A DNA stretch of 64,000 nt from Aphrocallistes beatrix (taxonomy: Eukaryota > Porifera > Hexactinellida > Sceptrulophora > Aphrocallistidae): positions 2,542,001 to 2,606,000 of the forward strand of contig OY725498.1 in NCBI GenBank assembly GCA_963281255.1, read 5' to 3'. Of the stretch, positions 22,260 to 33,803 are shown one piece after another; within the stretch, counting starts at the first letter, position 1, and every line of letters starts with the position of its first letter. The notes below the pieces were generated by a model that saw only the letters and a program-made list of their open reading frames with translations, ran no database searches and was not told the origin of the DNA. A program made the translations under genes and the position numbers.

Positions 22260-24564
22260 TTTCTTGTCATATTGCCTATTCTACTTCAACTGCTCTGTAC
22301 GAATATTTTCACCGGCTAGCTCAAAAGTGTCAGTTCTGAATTGCTCTAAAATTTTAATGGACTCTTGTAGTTGTTCCTGGGGTGGAAAGATAGTGTCAGG
22401 TAAATCTCCTTCTTCAACTATAACATTAAGGGAGAGAATGGCTTCCTCCATATTCATGTCATCTTCTGCAGAAACTGATATTTTGTTGATAGTTGGAACA
22501 AGGTCCTCGAATCTGGAATTTCTTCCCCACATTATTCTGTATGGCATATTCCCGTGTGATTTCTTATGGTAAGAATTCATACAGATGAGAGCTGATTTGA
22601 GTGGTTGCGACCAAGTACTAGAATGTTGGGATTGAACAACCATTTTATTCAATTTCCTATTTACAATGTACATATTAATATTTTAAATATTTTACTCGAA
22701 ATTAATCAGCGAAGCCACGCTCATAATTAAGAACCCCGAATTCACTAAATTAAACTCTTACGTACGCCTTTAGGACTTTGTTATGTGCCTCAACTAATCC
22801 GTTAACCATCGGGTGATAGGCACGAGAACTCCGATTTTGGATGCCCAACTTAAGAGCAAACTCCTGAAATGCCTAGAAATTTTAGCAAATTCGATAATAC
22901 GAGTATTTAGAAGAAATTATTTTCAGATAAATATTACCTTGGAGGTGAATTCCTTTCTCTGATCATGCTGTATGATATCTGGCAATCAGAATTCTAGGTA
23001 TATATCCTCCAACTGTCTGATCACTTCATTGGTTGTCTCGTCCTGAGCGGTCTTGTAACAACAAACTTAGATAGGTAGCACACCGTCACTAGCACATGCA
23101 TGTAACCATCCGGATTCTCAGGGAGATCCATCAAGTCCATTCCGATGTGTTTCCAAGGTATGTCTGGAGGTGAAATTGGCCTGAACTTCCTCTGATGCTG
23201 CTGAGGTAGAGGTGCATCACTTTGGCAACCGTTACAAGATTTGACCTAGACACAAACTAATTATTTAACAACATAGTTGAACAGTCGGATGTTTACGATG
23301 GAGGGCCGGGAGTATAATGAGTGTTTGGGCTATCACTTCGCTAGGGGTTAATGGGAATCAATGGAGTGGATACCCACTACCAATGACACGTGACCAGGTT
23401 ATAGGATGGGCAGTTAAATAAATAGTTTCTTGATTAATCTCCACATAAAAATATAATGGGGCATTAATTTATTAAATAATAATATTGTACTTACGTATTT
23501 CTTAACGTCTGGACACAATCCACCCCATGTGAAACGTTGCTGGATTTCATGTATTCTGGAATTCATTTCAGGGTGACCCAATTCATTGTGATACTTTCTG
23601 ATGATATCTTTTAATCCTTCTCGAAGAGGAACTTGAAGATTCAACTCTTCTCAACTCTGGCCGCACTGAGATACTTTCTAAGTGCAAAATGTAATGATTA
23701 GCCGGACATACCAAATTTACGGAACGGAACAATTCCGGGAAATATGAGTACCTAATTTACGGATCTTGACGGAACGGTTCCGGAATTTTAAATCTCTATT
23801 TTACTGACTATTCCATTCCGGATATTACAAAACCTAATTTACCGAATGTCCCGTAAATTAGGTATGTCCTGATTAGAAACTAAACAATAATTTAGGCAAA
23901 ATAATTTTTCTCGATCACAACTGGACTATGGCTAGAATCGAAAAGAAATACCTTGCAGGTCCGGGTATGGTACTTACACGACTAAAGTTTAGTCTCAGTA
24001 CAGGCACTGCAAGTTTATTTTCGTTCCAGTTCCGGTGCTGTAGATACCTAAACAAACATGAATCATATTTTACACATACATAATTTAACAAATTCCACCT
24101 CTAAATTGTGTGCAACAATAAGCAACTGCTTATTGATGCCCATAGGATGTTTGGCTTGTTCGCCTTGCTGGGACCTGTGAACTACGTTGGGACTAATAAA
24201 GGAAGAAATAATTCAAAACTTACTTTATAAAGTCTCTTTGATTCTGTTTCGGAGAGAGTATAATTCTCAATCTTCCTTTTGAAATTCCACAGGTGTCGTG
24301 GAGAGATTTTGGTTGCATGGATGTCTACCTTTGTCAAGAAATTCAAAGATTTCTTTGAACTATTGAGGATTCATCCAAATTGCAGAAAATAATATCAATC
24401 AACGATACGAAGACTGTAAAATACAAATTATGCAATATTTTTCAAATAAGGTATTAATATAAGAAGCGACAATCTAAATAAGATACATGAAAACAAACCA
24501 CAAGTTAATTAGAGAATTTAAACCCAAATCTCAAGATATTACGATCTCAAGATATCACGCAACA
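22260..24564 (-). mobile_element. Second Ginger-type fossil
   Basis: The right end at 24564 reads, on the minus strand, TGTTGCGTGATATCTTGAGA, the same start as the TIR of the first Ginger element. The matching left end was not found. Minus-strand coding remnants lie in family order: an N-terminal piece near 24222-24360 (LWNFKRKIENYTLSETES), a zinc-binding H2C2 piece at 23494-23643 (YHNELGHPEMNSRIHEIQQR), and core pieces at 22938-23247 (GMDLM, QHDQ) and 22760-22875 (AYHPMVNGLVEAHNK). A C-terminal piece lies at 22281-22673. Introns separate these pieces, at positions matching the first element where both can be seen. The fossil has several breaks and looks old. Confidence 0.75.
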
Positions 24565-24590
24565 GTACTAATGAGACGGACTTCTACTTC

Positions 24591-24875
24591 TTAATAGCAG
24601 ACTATGGCATGACAAAGCTTGAGAGATAGACTTGACTTAGCTTGAGAGACAGACTTGACTTTGCTCGAGATAGACTTGGCTTCGCTTGAGAAATAGACTT
24701 GACCGACGATACTCAGGTATATCTTTCTTTTAAACCCGATTCCATCTCTTCTGAAGATTCTGCATTCTCCGCCATCCAATCTTGAATCTCTGCCATTCGT
24801 TCTTGGCTCCTCACCAACAAGTTGCTTATCAATGACACCAAGACTGAATTCCTTATAATAGGGACTCGTCAACAA
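24591..24875 (-). other. Unclassified 94-codon frame over a ~23-bp tandem repeat
   Basis: The stretch 24616-24703 holds about four units of TAGACTTGACTTAGCTTGAGAGA with variation. The minus-strand frame that crosses it reads SSEAKSISSKVKSVSQAKSS. The upstream half (RTNGRDSRLDGGECRIFRRD) has no recognised family. It lies directly between the Ginger terminus and the LINE. It may be non-coding; the repeat is certain, the protein is not. Confidence 0.3.
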
Positions 24876-25999
24876 CTATCTAAGGTTCAAACTGATAGTT
24901 GGTGAGTCGAGAATCTCTTTTTCCAAAGAAGTACGGAATCTTGGAACTTGGCTCGACAACACACTCTCAATGTCTACTCAGGTCAGCAAGGTTGCCTCCT
25001 CCTGCTTCTACTATATCTATAACATCCGACGTATTAGAAAGTATCTCTCTAGGGAAGTCTGTGAAACTCTCGTTAATTCTCTCATCACATCTCGTCTTGA
25101 TTACTGTAACAACCTCTTGTATGGTTGCCTCTCATCCCTCCTAGCTCAACTCCAGCGATTCCAGAACAGTGCAGCCAGACTTTTCTATAATGTCTCCCGT
25201 ACCTTCTCGTCTTCTCCTCTTCTTGTCAACCTCCACTGTCTGCCTGTTAAATATCGTATCCTCTTCCAAATTCGCCTTACAACGTACAGGGTGTAACAAA
25301 AGTGTTGTTACCTTTGAATACTAGCTCTAATTAATAGGTGAACAAAAATTTGATAATGGGAAAGGAAGTGTGTTTCGCAAATTGTGTGATGTCACAAAAT
25401 ATAGTAATGCGTGATAGCTAACGGTAGGCTAAGAGTTTTGTATTTGATTACTATTGGTTCGATATCAATCAAGCATAATGATGAATAATATAGGGTGACA
25501 ACACTTTTGTTACACCCTGTACAAAGCCATCCATTCTCTGGCTCCGGATTATATCATCCAACTCATACAGATTAAGACATCAAATCGCATTCTACGATCA
25601 TCTAACGCCATCCTTCTTGAGCATCCTACAATCAAATCCTCCAAAACCCTGGGTGATCGTACTTTCACTCTAGCTGCGCCTGTTGAGTGGAATCTTCTCC
25701 CTCCGAGCATTCGGAATGCCCCTTCACTCCCTATTTTCAACAAACTAGTAAAGGCTGACCTCGTCCGCATCGCACACCCTGCAAATACTTAAATAAGCTC
25801 TTAATATACACATCTTAAATCAATTTCAACGCATATACATACATTACGTTACAAGAATACATACATATACATACGTTCATGCATATACTACATACACCTA
25901 TCATTATTATTGTACAGCGAACTTGAACATATCGCACTGGAACATATTAATATGGAATCTGCGCTATATAAATGTATATTATTATTATTATTATTATTT
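24876..25999 (+). mobile_element. 5'-truncated CR1/L2-like LINE, 3' end with (ATT)n tail
   Basis: The frame reads the C-terminal end of a reverse-transcriptase ORF: VRNLGTWLDNTLSMSTQVSK, IRRIRKYLSRE, LITSRLDYCNNLLYG, LQRFQNSAARL, LHCLPVKYRI. After an inserted MITE it continues as YKAIHSLAPDYI, NRILRSSNAILLEHP, FTLAAPVEWNLLPPSIRNAP and stops at 25790-25792. A short 3' UTR with GCGCTATATAAATGTAT leads into (ATT)n. Removing the MITE and one TA restores the reading frame exactly, so the insertion is clean. The 5' truncation is typical of LINEs. Confidence 0.9.
25287..25519. mobile_element. Tc1/mariner MITE inside the LINE
   Basis: TIRs CAGGGTGTAACAAAAGTGTT and CAGGGTGTAACAAAAGTGTTG (reversed) with TA on both sides (25285-25286, 25520-25521). 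This 233-bp element is non-coding and splits the LINE frame at a tyrosine codon. Confidence 0.9.
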
Positions 26000-26239
26000 T
26001 CTTAAATTTAGCAATTTTACTATTATCATGTTTCAATACTACGGTAGTGCATTATATAGAGGTCTTGACTTTTTTAGATAATAAACAGTTGAATATAATG
26101 AAAAAAGTTTTGGAAGAATGTCTCACGGTAACGTACGCATGTGCAAATGCCTCCAAAGTGTACAATGTTCTAGTTCCATAGTGTCACATGCCAAATGAAT
26201 AAGATTAATACTGGAAGAGACAAAAAAAAAAAGTTTTAA

Positions 26240-26395
26240 AATTTCTACTAAGGATCCAGATACATCGTCATTAAAATGACTTTTCTTCCCTAACCAATTC
26301 ACATTGAACATTTTCCAAACATCATTGATGAATTTCAAGAACTCAACAGTTTGGTTTTCACAATGTTCTTTCCCATGCATAAGCTAAAACTGTCC
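26240..26395 (-). pseudogene. Possible P-element (THAP9-like) transposase fragment
   Basis: A minus-strand stretch reads NQTVEFLKFINDVWKMFNVN followed by GKKSHFNDD, which resembles the segment of P-element/THAP9 transposases with a T..F....D.F...N pattern. Only ~45 residues are recognisable and no ends are found. Confidence 0.3.
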
Positions 26396-27185
26396 GACTG
26401 AAGTTGACTGAGAAAACTTAAGGGCCAAATTTAAATTTTGCCTTTCTCAGGCAGTTACAATCCATATAACTAACAGAGTGCCGCGCGGTTAATACAGTTA
26501 AGTACGATTATTACTCATGCGATAAATCTCTGTGCTCGGCAATACTCACTTGGCAGCGCTTCACTTTATGGGATGGCATGGATGCTAACGGCAAGATAAA
26601 GGTAAAGACAAAATTGGGATATTTTGTGCAATATAGCAACGAAACATCACTTTTCCTTCAAGCCAATTATCAAGTTCTGTCGGTTCACTGTATTCGATCC
26701 GCAAGAACTATCTGAAACTATTGTTTGTTTGTTTTTTGATAATAAAAAAGGGATACCAATTGGTTTAGATTAGTAAATTGACATCGATATCACTAGTTAA
26801 GACAATTTCCGCCCATATCTGGACATCAATATCGGCCATAAAATTTAGTTTTCGAAGTATTCACGTATTCATTTATTTCTTAGAATTCTTTTTACTTAGT
26901 AGTACTATCGTGTAATGATATATCTCCTATGACGAAGTTACAAAACCTAGAATACATGAAAGAATTATATAATCGCAAAAAGAAGTTGATTCTTTTGATA
27001 ATAATTCTACAATTCATATGTTAAATATCACCTGACACTCATGTCCAATTCAAATGTTAAATAAGGATACTTTTCCTTAAGTAATAAACTCGAAAACATA
27101 AAAGTAATCGCTAAAATGTATGCGTCATTATTATTTAGAAATATAATATCGATACTTCCTAGGAAAATCTACAGAAATATAAAGG
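26396..27185. other. 3' flank of the BRE1 gene
   Basis: No gene is seen. A TTTATT (AATAAA on the minus strand) at 26872-26877, about 310 bases past the BRE1 stop, is a candidate polyadenylation signal. There is no poly(T) run just beyond the stop that would mark a young retrocopy. Confidence 0.35.
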
Positions 27186-29828
27186 TCAGGTAAGATAAAT
27201 CTTGTGCCAATCATTGTTCCCAAAGTTTGCATTGCACTTAGGGCATTTCCTCTGACGTGTTTCATAACGCATTTTGATGCATTCTCCACAAAACACATGA
27301 AAACACTTTGTAAGTATATGATCTTTCTTACGTTGACTACAACATGGGCAAGTCAATTCTGCCTTGTAGGATTTGACTTCTTCCAACAATATTTCATCAG
27401 TAAAAGAATGTTGCTGTTTCTTCAGTTTATCTAGTTTCCTACGCTGAATAGAAAATTCTTCTTGAATTCGTCGAGATTTTTGCACTTCAAGCTCATATTC
27501 AACAGTTTTGGAGAGCAGTGCTTTTTCGACAACATTCAACTGATGAAGGGATTCTTCAAGTTTGAATTTATTATCTTGTAGATCTTGCGTACTTTCCTGA
27601 GATTTCTTTTTAATATTTTCCACAAATTGCTCTTTTAGATCAGTTTCTTTTTCGAGATTGATTATTGAAAGTTCACTTTTTTTTTCTCTGTTGTCTAAAC
27701 GACTAGCTACCTCACGCAAAGAGGCCCCTTCTAATCCCAATACTTTAGTTTGTTTCTGAAAAACTTCACGTTCTTCGTTCATTCGCTTTTGCAATTGATT
27801 TAATTTGATCCGTTCAGTCATGAGCTTAAAATTTGCATCATCCTTCTCTTTTATTTGTTTAAGCAGGGTAGAAACTCGTTCTTGCTCATCCTCATAAGCT
27901 TGGCCCGTGACATCCATTTCTTTCATGAATAAATCTTGCTCTTGTTTTCTTGATTGTAGTTGCTGTCTAAGATAACCGATTTCTTCTTTCAAAGGAAGCA
28001 TTCTAGACTGCAATCTTTGTTCATAATCATCTCGTCTCTTAAACAATTCACGAGTCTTTTCATCTAATTGTCGCTTCAAATCGAGTATTTCAACACTGGG
28101 TCCTGGTTTACGATTATCTTTAACTTCTCCTTCTTCTTCCTCTAAATCTTTGAGTTTATTTTTTAAATCATGAATAATATCTTTCAATTGACAAATTTCT
28201 TTTTGATTAGATGCGATTCTTGTTTCATATTTGTCTTTTTCATTTGTTTTATCTTCCTGGAGGCAATCTGCAAGATTTTGAGATTCAGTAGCCAGGTTAC
28301 GATATCTATTAAGATCGTGTTTTACTTGCCGAAGATTATTACGTAGAGAGCAAATAGTAGCTTCAAGTTCTTTATTAGAGAGTACTGCTTGTTCATAAAT
28401 CGAATTACGTCCATCAAAATCGAGACGTAGAGAATCGCATTCCCGACGAGATAACAAAAGGTCCTGTTCTAACCTAGAGATTTCATCTAGGGCCTCTCTT
28501 TTGAGACGGGTTTGTATGTCTAGTATATCACTAAGCTGTGAAGTATATTGTTGTTTACAAGTCTTGAGTATCTTTCTCAGTTCCTCACATTGGTTTTTCA
28601 GGTGAAGATTATTGGCACATACTAGGGTATATTGAGTTTGGAGAGATCTATAGAAAGGTGTTAGTTTTACATCAATATTTTGTCCAAGTTTCCCATCGAG
28701 CTTACGTGTTTCCAATTCAGTCTTAATATTACACAACATTTTTTCTAATTCTTCAACCTCTTGCAATCGCGTTTGAGCCAAGAAATGCCACTCTTCTTGT
28801 TCTTCTCTTTTTTTCGTCTGTATTTCTTCACAAGTACTGGATCTGGATGGAGGAGTAAACGAGTCTAAATCCTTTTGAATTGCAAAAGTATTATCTACTT
28901 CAACATCTCTGTCTATTAATTGAGGAGTTAGAATAGTAGAGAGTCTATGCTCTAACTTGCAAATTTTATTATGACCACGTTCTAAATCGAAATTGGCATC
29001 ATCTAAAAAATCCTTATATTCACTAAGCTGATCTGTTGTATTGTTCAGTTGAAGCTGCAATACAAGGCTCTTCTCTTCTGCACAACTCGCATCATTGTAT
29101 AGAGTTTGTATCTGAGTTAGGAGCCGATTATTCTCTTGCTGCAATCCTAAAATTTCCTTCTTTAAATATGATATAGAATCAATAGTAGGTGAGGAATCCC
29201 CTAATGCAAGTGTAATAGTTTGGAAAGCTTGTCGCTGACGAGTAAATAATTGGAGTAATTGATTTACAAAATCGCGAGACAACTTTGAAGCAAATTTCAA
29301 ATCATCTTCAATATTTTCATAAGAGAAACCAACATTGGATCTGAAAAAAGTTAAATTTTGAGAAACATTTCGGATTGAATTGCAAAATTCATCATCGGAA
29401 GCGTTTTCCTCCTGTATAGAAGAAATAGTAGACGGTAAACGAGTAGAATCAGAAAATGCATTTAGCAGTGATGTCAGATCAGAATTAAAAGAATTCCAGA
29501 CAGTTTTTATATAATTGTAGTTGTTGTCATAAAGTGCTCTCTTCTGGGAAATAATATTACGTTCGGAATTAAACAATTCATCTTTCAAAGCATATTCTCT
29601 GAGTCTTTGCATAAGCATCTGATTTTGCAGCAAAAGTGTTTTTTTATCCAAATCTTCTTCAGAAGCTACATTTGATATACCAAAATTATCACTCAATTGC
29701 ATTTTCTTAATCGTTTGAACACTAAGAGCATTAGTAGGAGCATGTGATTCATCAAAAATTGTTTGGGAACGAGTGTCCTCTCGATGTGATCGCTTTATTC
29801 CAATAAATGGTTCATTAGTAGAGGCCAT
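27186..29828 (-). CDS. BRE1: E3 ubiquitin-protein ligase BRE1 (RNF20/RNF40 type), no introns
   Basis: BRE1 pairs with the E2 RAD6 in the nucleus to mono-ubiquitinate histone H2B, a mark tied to transcription elongation. The frame reads 880 residues from the Met at 29828; an in-frame Met 11 codons earlier (29861) would add a hydrophobic MIDCAVLFLIY and is less likely. The N-terminus has a basic stretch (GIKRSHRED), then SEEDLDKKTLLLQNQMLMQRL as in the conserved BRE1 start. Long coiled coils fill most of the protein. The last 54 residues are a C3HC4 RING: CPCCSQRKKD, TKCFHVFCGECIK, RQRKCPKCNANFG, ending HKIYLT. The RING is nearly identical to the animal family; the middle is strongly diverged. 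Length is close to the usual ~950-1000. Animal RNF20/40 genes normally have many introns; this one has none. The other strand shows only shadow frames. Confidence 0.93.
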   Translation of the reverse strand: MASTNEPFIGIKRSHREDTRSQTIFDESHAPTNALSVQTIKKMQLSDNFGISNVASEEDLDKKTLLLQNQMLMQRLREYALKDELFNSERNIISQKRALYDNNYNYIKTVWNSFNSDLTSLLNAFSDSTRLPSTISSIQEENASDDEFCNSIRNVSQNLTFFRSNVGFSYENIEDDLKFASKLSRDFVNQLLQLFTRQRQAFQTITLALGDSSPTIDSISYLKKEILGLQQENNRLLTQIQTLYNDASCAEEKSLVLQLQLNNTTDQLSEYKDFLDDANFDLERGHNKICKLEHRLSTILTPQLIDRDVEVDNTFAIQKDLDSFTPPSRSSTCEEIQTKKREEQEEWHFLAQTRLQEVEELEKMLCNIKTELETRKLDGKLGQNIDVKLTPFYRSLQTQYTLVCANNLHLKNQCEELRKILKTCKQQYTSQLSDILDIQTRLKREALDEISRLEQDLLLSRRECDSLRLDFDGRNSIYEQAVLSNKELEATICSLRNNLRQVKHDLNRYRNLATESQNLADCLQEDKTNEKDKYETRIASNQKEICQLKDIIHDLKNKLKDLEEEEGEVKDNRKPGPSVEILDLKRQLDEKTRELFKRRDDYEQRLQSRMLPLKEEIGYLRQQLQSRKQEQDLFMKEMDVTGQAYEDEQERVSTLLKQIKEKDDANFKLMTERIKLNQLQKRMNEEREVFQKQTKVLGLEGASLREVASRLDNREKKSELSIINLEKETDLKEQFVENIKKKSQESTQDLQDNKFKLEESLHQLNVVEKALLSKTVEYELEVQKSRRIQEEFSIQRRKLDKLKKQQHSFTDEILLEEVKSYKAELTCPCCSQRKKDHILTKCFHVFCGECIKMRYETRQRKCPKCNANFGNNDWHKIYLT

Positions 29829-30109
29829 ATAAATTAAAAATAAAACAGCACAATCTATCATATTACAAAAGGTGCTAGATTAGTTGTCATCCAGGTAGTT
29901 CTACTCAACCAAGGGTCGTATAAGTTCCCATTATTGTAGAGAGAAAATTTGAAAGGTATACTATATGAGTTTTGAAATAGATCAACTTGAAACGACTTTG
30001 TGAAACAAGATGCAAGTGGCGGTTTCTACAGGATATTTTCCAAGTTATCACAATACGGTTATTACTTATACGTATAATATACTTTGTCAAAACTTTAAAT
30101 TTCGTTTTT

Positions 30110-30300
30110 GTATATTAGGTTGCCCCAAAAATAGAAAATTTGAAACCTTAGTACACACCCTTCAAATAGTTGACTTTGAACACCAAGTAGTTACCATAAA
30201 AATTTCAAGCAATTGATTTAGTGTCCTGCATGGTAGGCTTACCTCGTGCAGATTTATGATGAGATTTGTTGTTTGGGGCTTTAACGCTTCGAAGACAAAA
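30110..30300. repeat. Diverged relative of the 45.4-46.0 kb foldback arm
   Basis: Text such as TTAGGTTGCCCCAAAAATAG, CACACCCTTCAAATAGTT, CACCAAGTAGTTACCATAA and CCTCGTGC parallels the arm at 45355-45540 in the same order. Only one arm is present. It lies ~400 bases before a Tc1-like transposase remnant and could be that element's 5' end. Confidence 0.5.
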
Positions 30301-30722
30301 AAATGATCTAATTTTTAAAGTTCAAGCATCTTAATTCCATTGTAAGGAATTTTTCTAATTTTCAATGGTATTTTATGATATAATGGATACCCTTAGAGCT
30401 ATGCTGCAAGATTCAGGGGCGGGGAATTTATATTTTATTGAGCGAAGTTAAAATTTAAGTTAAAAAGACCTCCAAAGGATTCTTGGAGTGGTTTTGGTGC
30501 AAAACATCAAAATTCTACCTCATTTCAATCCCAATGCAGCTTTTGTAAAAATTTTATAATTTGGACTTAAATACCATAATTCAAATGTTATTTACAGAAT
30601 ATTTCATCAGTTATAGCACGCATTACATAGAATAAAAGTTCCACAGAAAATTTTCTGATCCATCATATCATACTAACACACGGATTGATTAAATATCGGC
30701 AAACCTCCTTTAACCTTAAAAA

Positions 30723-31440
30723 ATGGAGGGGTATGTGAAAATATGTTTAGGGATGCGAGGTTACAAAATAAAGAAGATTCATTTCCTTAGTGAGCAGGTT
30801 AAAGAGAAGAGATTACTGAGATGTGATGGAGAACTTGGTCGGAACGACACTTGTGGTCTGGAAAATATTCTGCTATCATCTTTTAACAACACACGAGTTT
30901 CTAATAGTCAAAATGACAGAATTATATCACTCACGACATGTAGCAATAAAGAAATTCTCAGATATGTCCCTGGGTTGCAAAAGTCTCTCTCAGTGATGGC
31001 TTGACCTGGAATATCCGCAAATGGACGAACACATCGGGTATTTGTCCCCAGTGGGGTTAAAATCAACGCTCCGACCTACCGTGAGTTGATTTTACAGCCG
31101 ATTGTGAAGATCCTAGGGCAAACAATATTAAATGGGAGGTCCTTCGTCTTCCAAAAAGAAAGAGCTCAAGGCCATACCGAAAATTATACCCAAGTTTGGC
31201 TCCGCAGCAATATTCTGGGGTTCATCAGTGATGACCAAGTACAGCTCAGACCTAAACCATTGGTCCATTCTCGAAACAAATACCTGTAGTTAATCCTTCT
31301 AAAATATTGTCTTTGAAATGATATTTGGTAGCAGAATGGGAGAAGGTTCCCCAAGAGGTCCTACGTGCCGCCGTAGGGACTTTACCATGCAGAATAAAAG
31401 CTGTAATTAAAAACAAAGGCAGATAAATTGAATAGCGATT
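30723..31440 (+). pseudogene. Tc1/mariner-superfamily transposase, broken
   Basis: The frame starts near 30723 with MRGYKIKKIHFLSEQVKEKR and ...ENILLSS, continues with QNDRIISL, and, after an in-frame TGA near 31002 at the place of an expected Trp, reads PGISANGRTHRVFVPSGVKI, ILQPIVKILGQTILNGRSFV and WLRSNILGFI. Text like SDLNHWSILETNTCS and AEWEKVPQEVLRAA follows in other frames. The order matches Tc1-like transposases (HTH end, DDE core, NPLD-type motif). The second catalytic Asp (normally QQDGAPAHT) is gone (QKERAQGHT) and the first is not recognisable. It is a dead copy. Confidence 0.75.
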
Positions 31441-32157
31441 CATAATTCTAATTGTAACATGATCTCTAATCTATACGTGAATTTTCAATGATACAAAGTG
31501 ATTATTCACAAAGTTATGGGTAATGGTAAATGGGACAGAACTTAAATCGCACCATGTATATTGTGTTTCATATAGGATTTGCATGTAGAAGGCCATGAGT
31601 GTCAAAATTAAGATGGAGAACCATTTGTCTTCCCTCCCATGCTTGTTTGAAACCCTGTAAATTACGATATTTAATTGAAGCTGGGGCGGATCTCATCAGA
31701 ATTTGAAGGGGAGAACTCATATAATCTGAATCTCAAAATCACACCTATTCACAGCATAAAATAATGAATTTTTTAGCCATTATTGTTAAATTGATTAAGG
31801 AGACAGGCCCTCAAATTTTGAAAAAAATGGACAAATCCAAATATATTGTAATTTAGTTTTTATATCATTCTAGGAAGTCTAAATCATCCGATAATGAGAT
31901 ATTTTGTTAATCCAATGGTTATTTATGTACTTATAGCTGGTCAAATCTGGCCTTTCTCAATCAAAATCAATTAATTTAAATTTTGAAAATTTTATTGGTG
32001 CACATCCGTATGATCACCCTAACTCAAAAAATATTCACATTTTAAGCACAAACATATTGTAAAAAACACGCAAAATACTCTGATTAAGCTAGTAGCGAAT
32101 TTTCAAATAAAAGGAGAGTTTAAAAGCTGAAAATAATTTTGTCTCAAAAATTCCTAA

Positions 32158-32500
32158 TTAAGGTTGGCCTTTCCTATAAAAGCAAACTTTTGACTTTATC
32201 AACCGATTCATTTAATTTTTTCAGTGCAGATTTGAATCGCAGAGTTATCTGCAAAACTGCAATAATAATTGAAATAATTAAAGAGATAAAAAAATTTATC
32301 TAATAAATTTGGTAATTTTACAAGTAAGAAATCGGAAACAATATGCTTACAATCCATTAGAAAGTTTTCAAATTCATTCATAAATCGATGATCTAACTAA
32401 TGAATAGACAGATTTTTGAAATTTTGAAAATTGTTAAAAACTCACACCAAAACACCCGAGGAATTTTATTTTTAGTAATTTAGACACTATTTTTTTCTTA
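32158..32500. mobile_element. P2 (TTAA-site) element, end fragment
   Basis: It starts at a TTAA with GGTTGGCCTTTCCTAT and continues through GTGCAGATTTGAATCGCAGA, matching the right end of the full P2 copy at 38693-39858 in reverse orientation. It fades into a P1 fragment at about 32500. Confidence 0.65.
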
Positions 32501-32504
32501 TTTA

Positions 32505-33077
32505 AGGATATAATATATTATATATCTACAATAGTTTTTAAGATATGACATCAGCCTCTTTCGGGACCTTAGAGGGATATTATGGCCGTACTTTACCTAT
32601 AATATGCGATATCTCAAGAACAAATGGTCGGATCCGAACAAACTTTTTTTTGAACCGATCAGAATTTTATTCCTGACCTAGTGATCGCTAAATATCTGAG
32701 ATCAAACTTGCGATTTCCCGAGGATTATATAAATGAACTCCCTTATAGAGCTATTTTGTTTGGATTTTATTTGCCCATTCTTTTAAATCTTTGTGTTTTA
32801 TAATCTCCAAAGGTGCTAAAACAATGTTAAGGTTCATATCATTAAAAAAATATCAAATAAGTTAAAAACTAATTGGTAAATGAGTTAAAATCCTCTAATA
32901 ATTTTTCAATTTTTATTAACGCTAATCTTTAGGGGGTTATTTCGCAAAAAACAAAAAAAAATGCCGTCCAAATAGTGCTATCAGATGGTAGACCGATCAG
33001 TAATACAATGAAATTAGCAATAAAAAATTTTGCAGTTTTTTTTTTACGCCAGGCAAGATTTTTCGAGGGCGGTATCC
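32505..33077 (-). mobile_element. P1 (TTAA-site) element, left-end fragment
   Basis: On the minus strand it begins GGATACCGCCCTCGAAAAA at 33077 next to TTAA (33078-33081) and runs parallel to 56571-57310 of the full P1 copy. It is non-coding. Confidence 0.7.
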
Positions 33078-33081
33078 TTAA

Positions 33082-33150
33082 CATCTTATATATCTCTATT
33101 CTTGATATATGCTGTAAGCCAAACCTATGGATTTTTCACGGGCGGTATCC
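33082..33150. mobile_element. P1 right-end fragment
   Basis: The text CATCTTATATATCTCTATTCT to TTTTTCACGGGCGGTATCC equals the right end of the full P1 copy (58621-58689) and is followed by TTAA (33151-33154). It directly abuts the left-end fragment across a TTAA that also exists inside P1, so one P1 appears to have landed in another. Confidence 0.65.
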
Positions 33151-33154
33151 TTAA

Positions 33155-33545
33155 TAAATCAGTAATAGTTCGACTAAATTTGCCTCAAAATTCAAATTCT
33201 ACACACTCGATTACTCATTTTATAGTCTTTCAACTCAATTACTCTATTTTAAAGCTAAAATATTTCAACCCGTGACACCTAGTGCCACTAACGCCATCAT
33301 ATATAGTGGCATCATTTTATGGTAAGTGGCACAATGAAGTAAATGTTCAAATATTTATTTTGGAAATAGAGTAATTGAGTTGAAAGACTATACAATGAGT
33401 AAATCGAGTGTGTAGAATATGAATTTTAAGCCAAATTTAGTCAAACTGTAACTGATTTATTAATATTGACTCCCAAATAGATACGATTTATACAATTTGT
33501 ATGGGCATTATTGGGGTGTACGAATACTTTTGGTAGGGCAGTGTA
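33155..33545. mobile_element. T1 Tc1-like MITE, palindromic, one end missing
   Basis: It ends GTGTACGAATACTTTTGGTAG and GGCAGTGTA, the T1 terminus. Inside, CAACTCAATTACTCTATTT and its reverse complement (about 33230 and 33370) form a palindrome around GTGGCATCATTTTATGG. The left end is replaced by P1 sequence at TTAA. Confidence 0.6.
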
Positions 33546-33803
33546 TATATATCTGTAACGAATTGATGCATTCGAATCGCGTTTGTCTTTATTATTTTGA
33601 TTTGCTCTCTCCACCACATATTCCTAAGCACTGGTCGATTGTATCTTGCAAATTTTATTTTGAAATCCTCTGATTTTTAAGAACATTTATTTGAAATTCT
33701 ATTAAAAATATTCCCTAACCTGTAAGTGTGAATTTTCTAAAATGGACTGTTTTTACTACAAGTGTTTACTCTTAATCAAGTTGTTAGTTTGAATATTGAG
33801 GTC

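Noticed and set aside
27204-27434. Plus-strand frame opposite BRE1
   Set aside because: Antisense shadow of the RING region.
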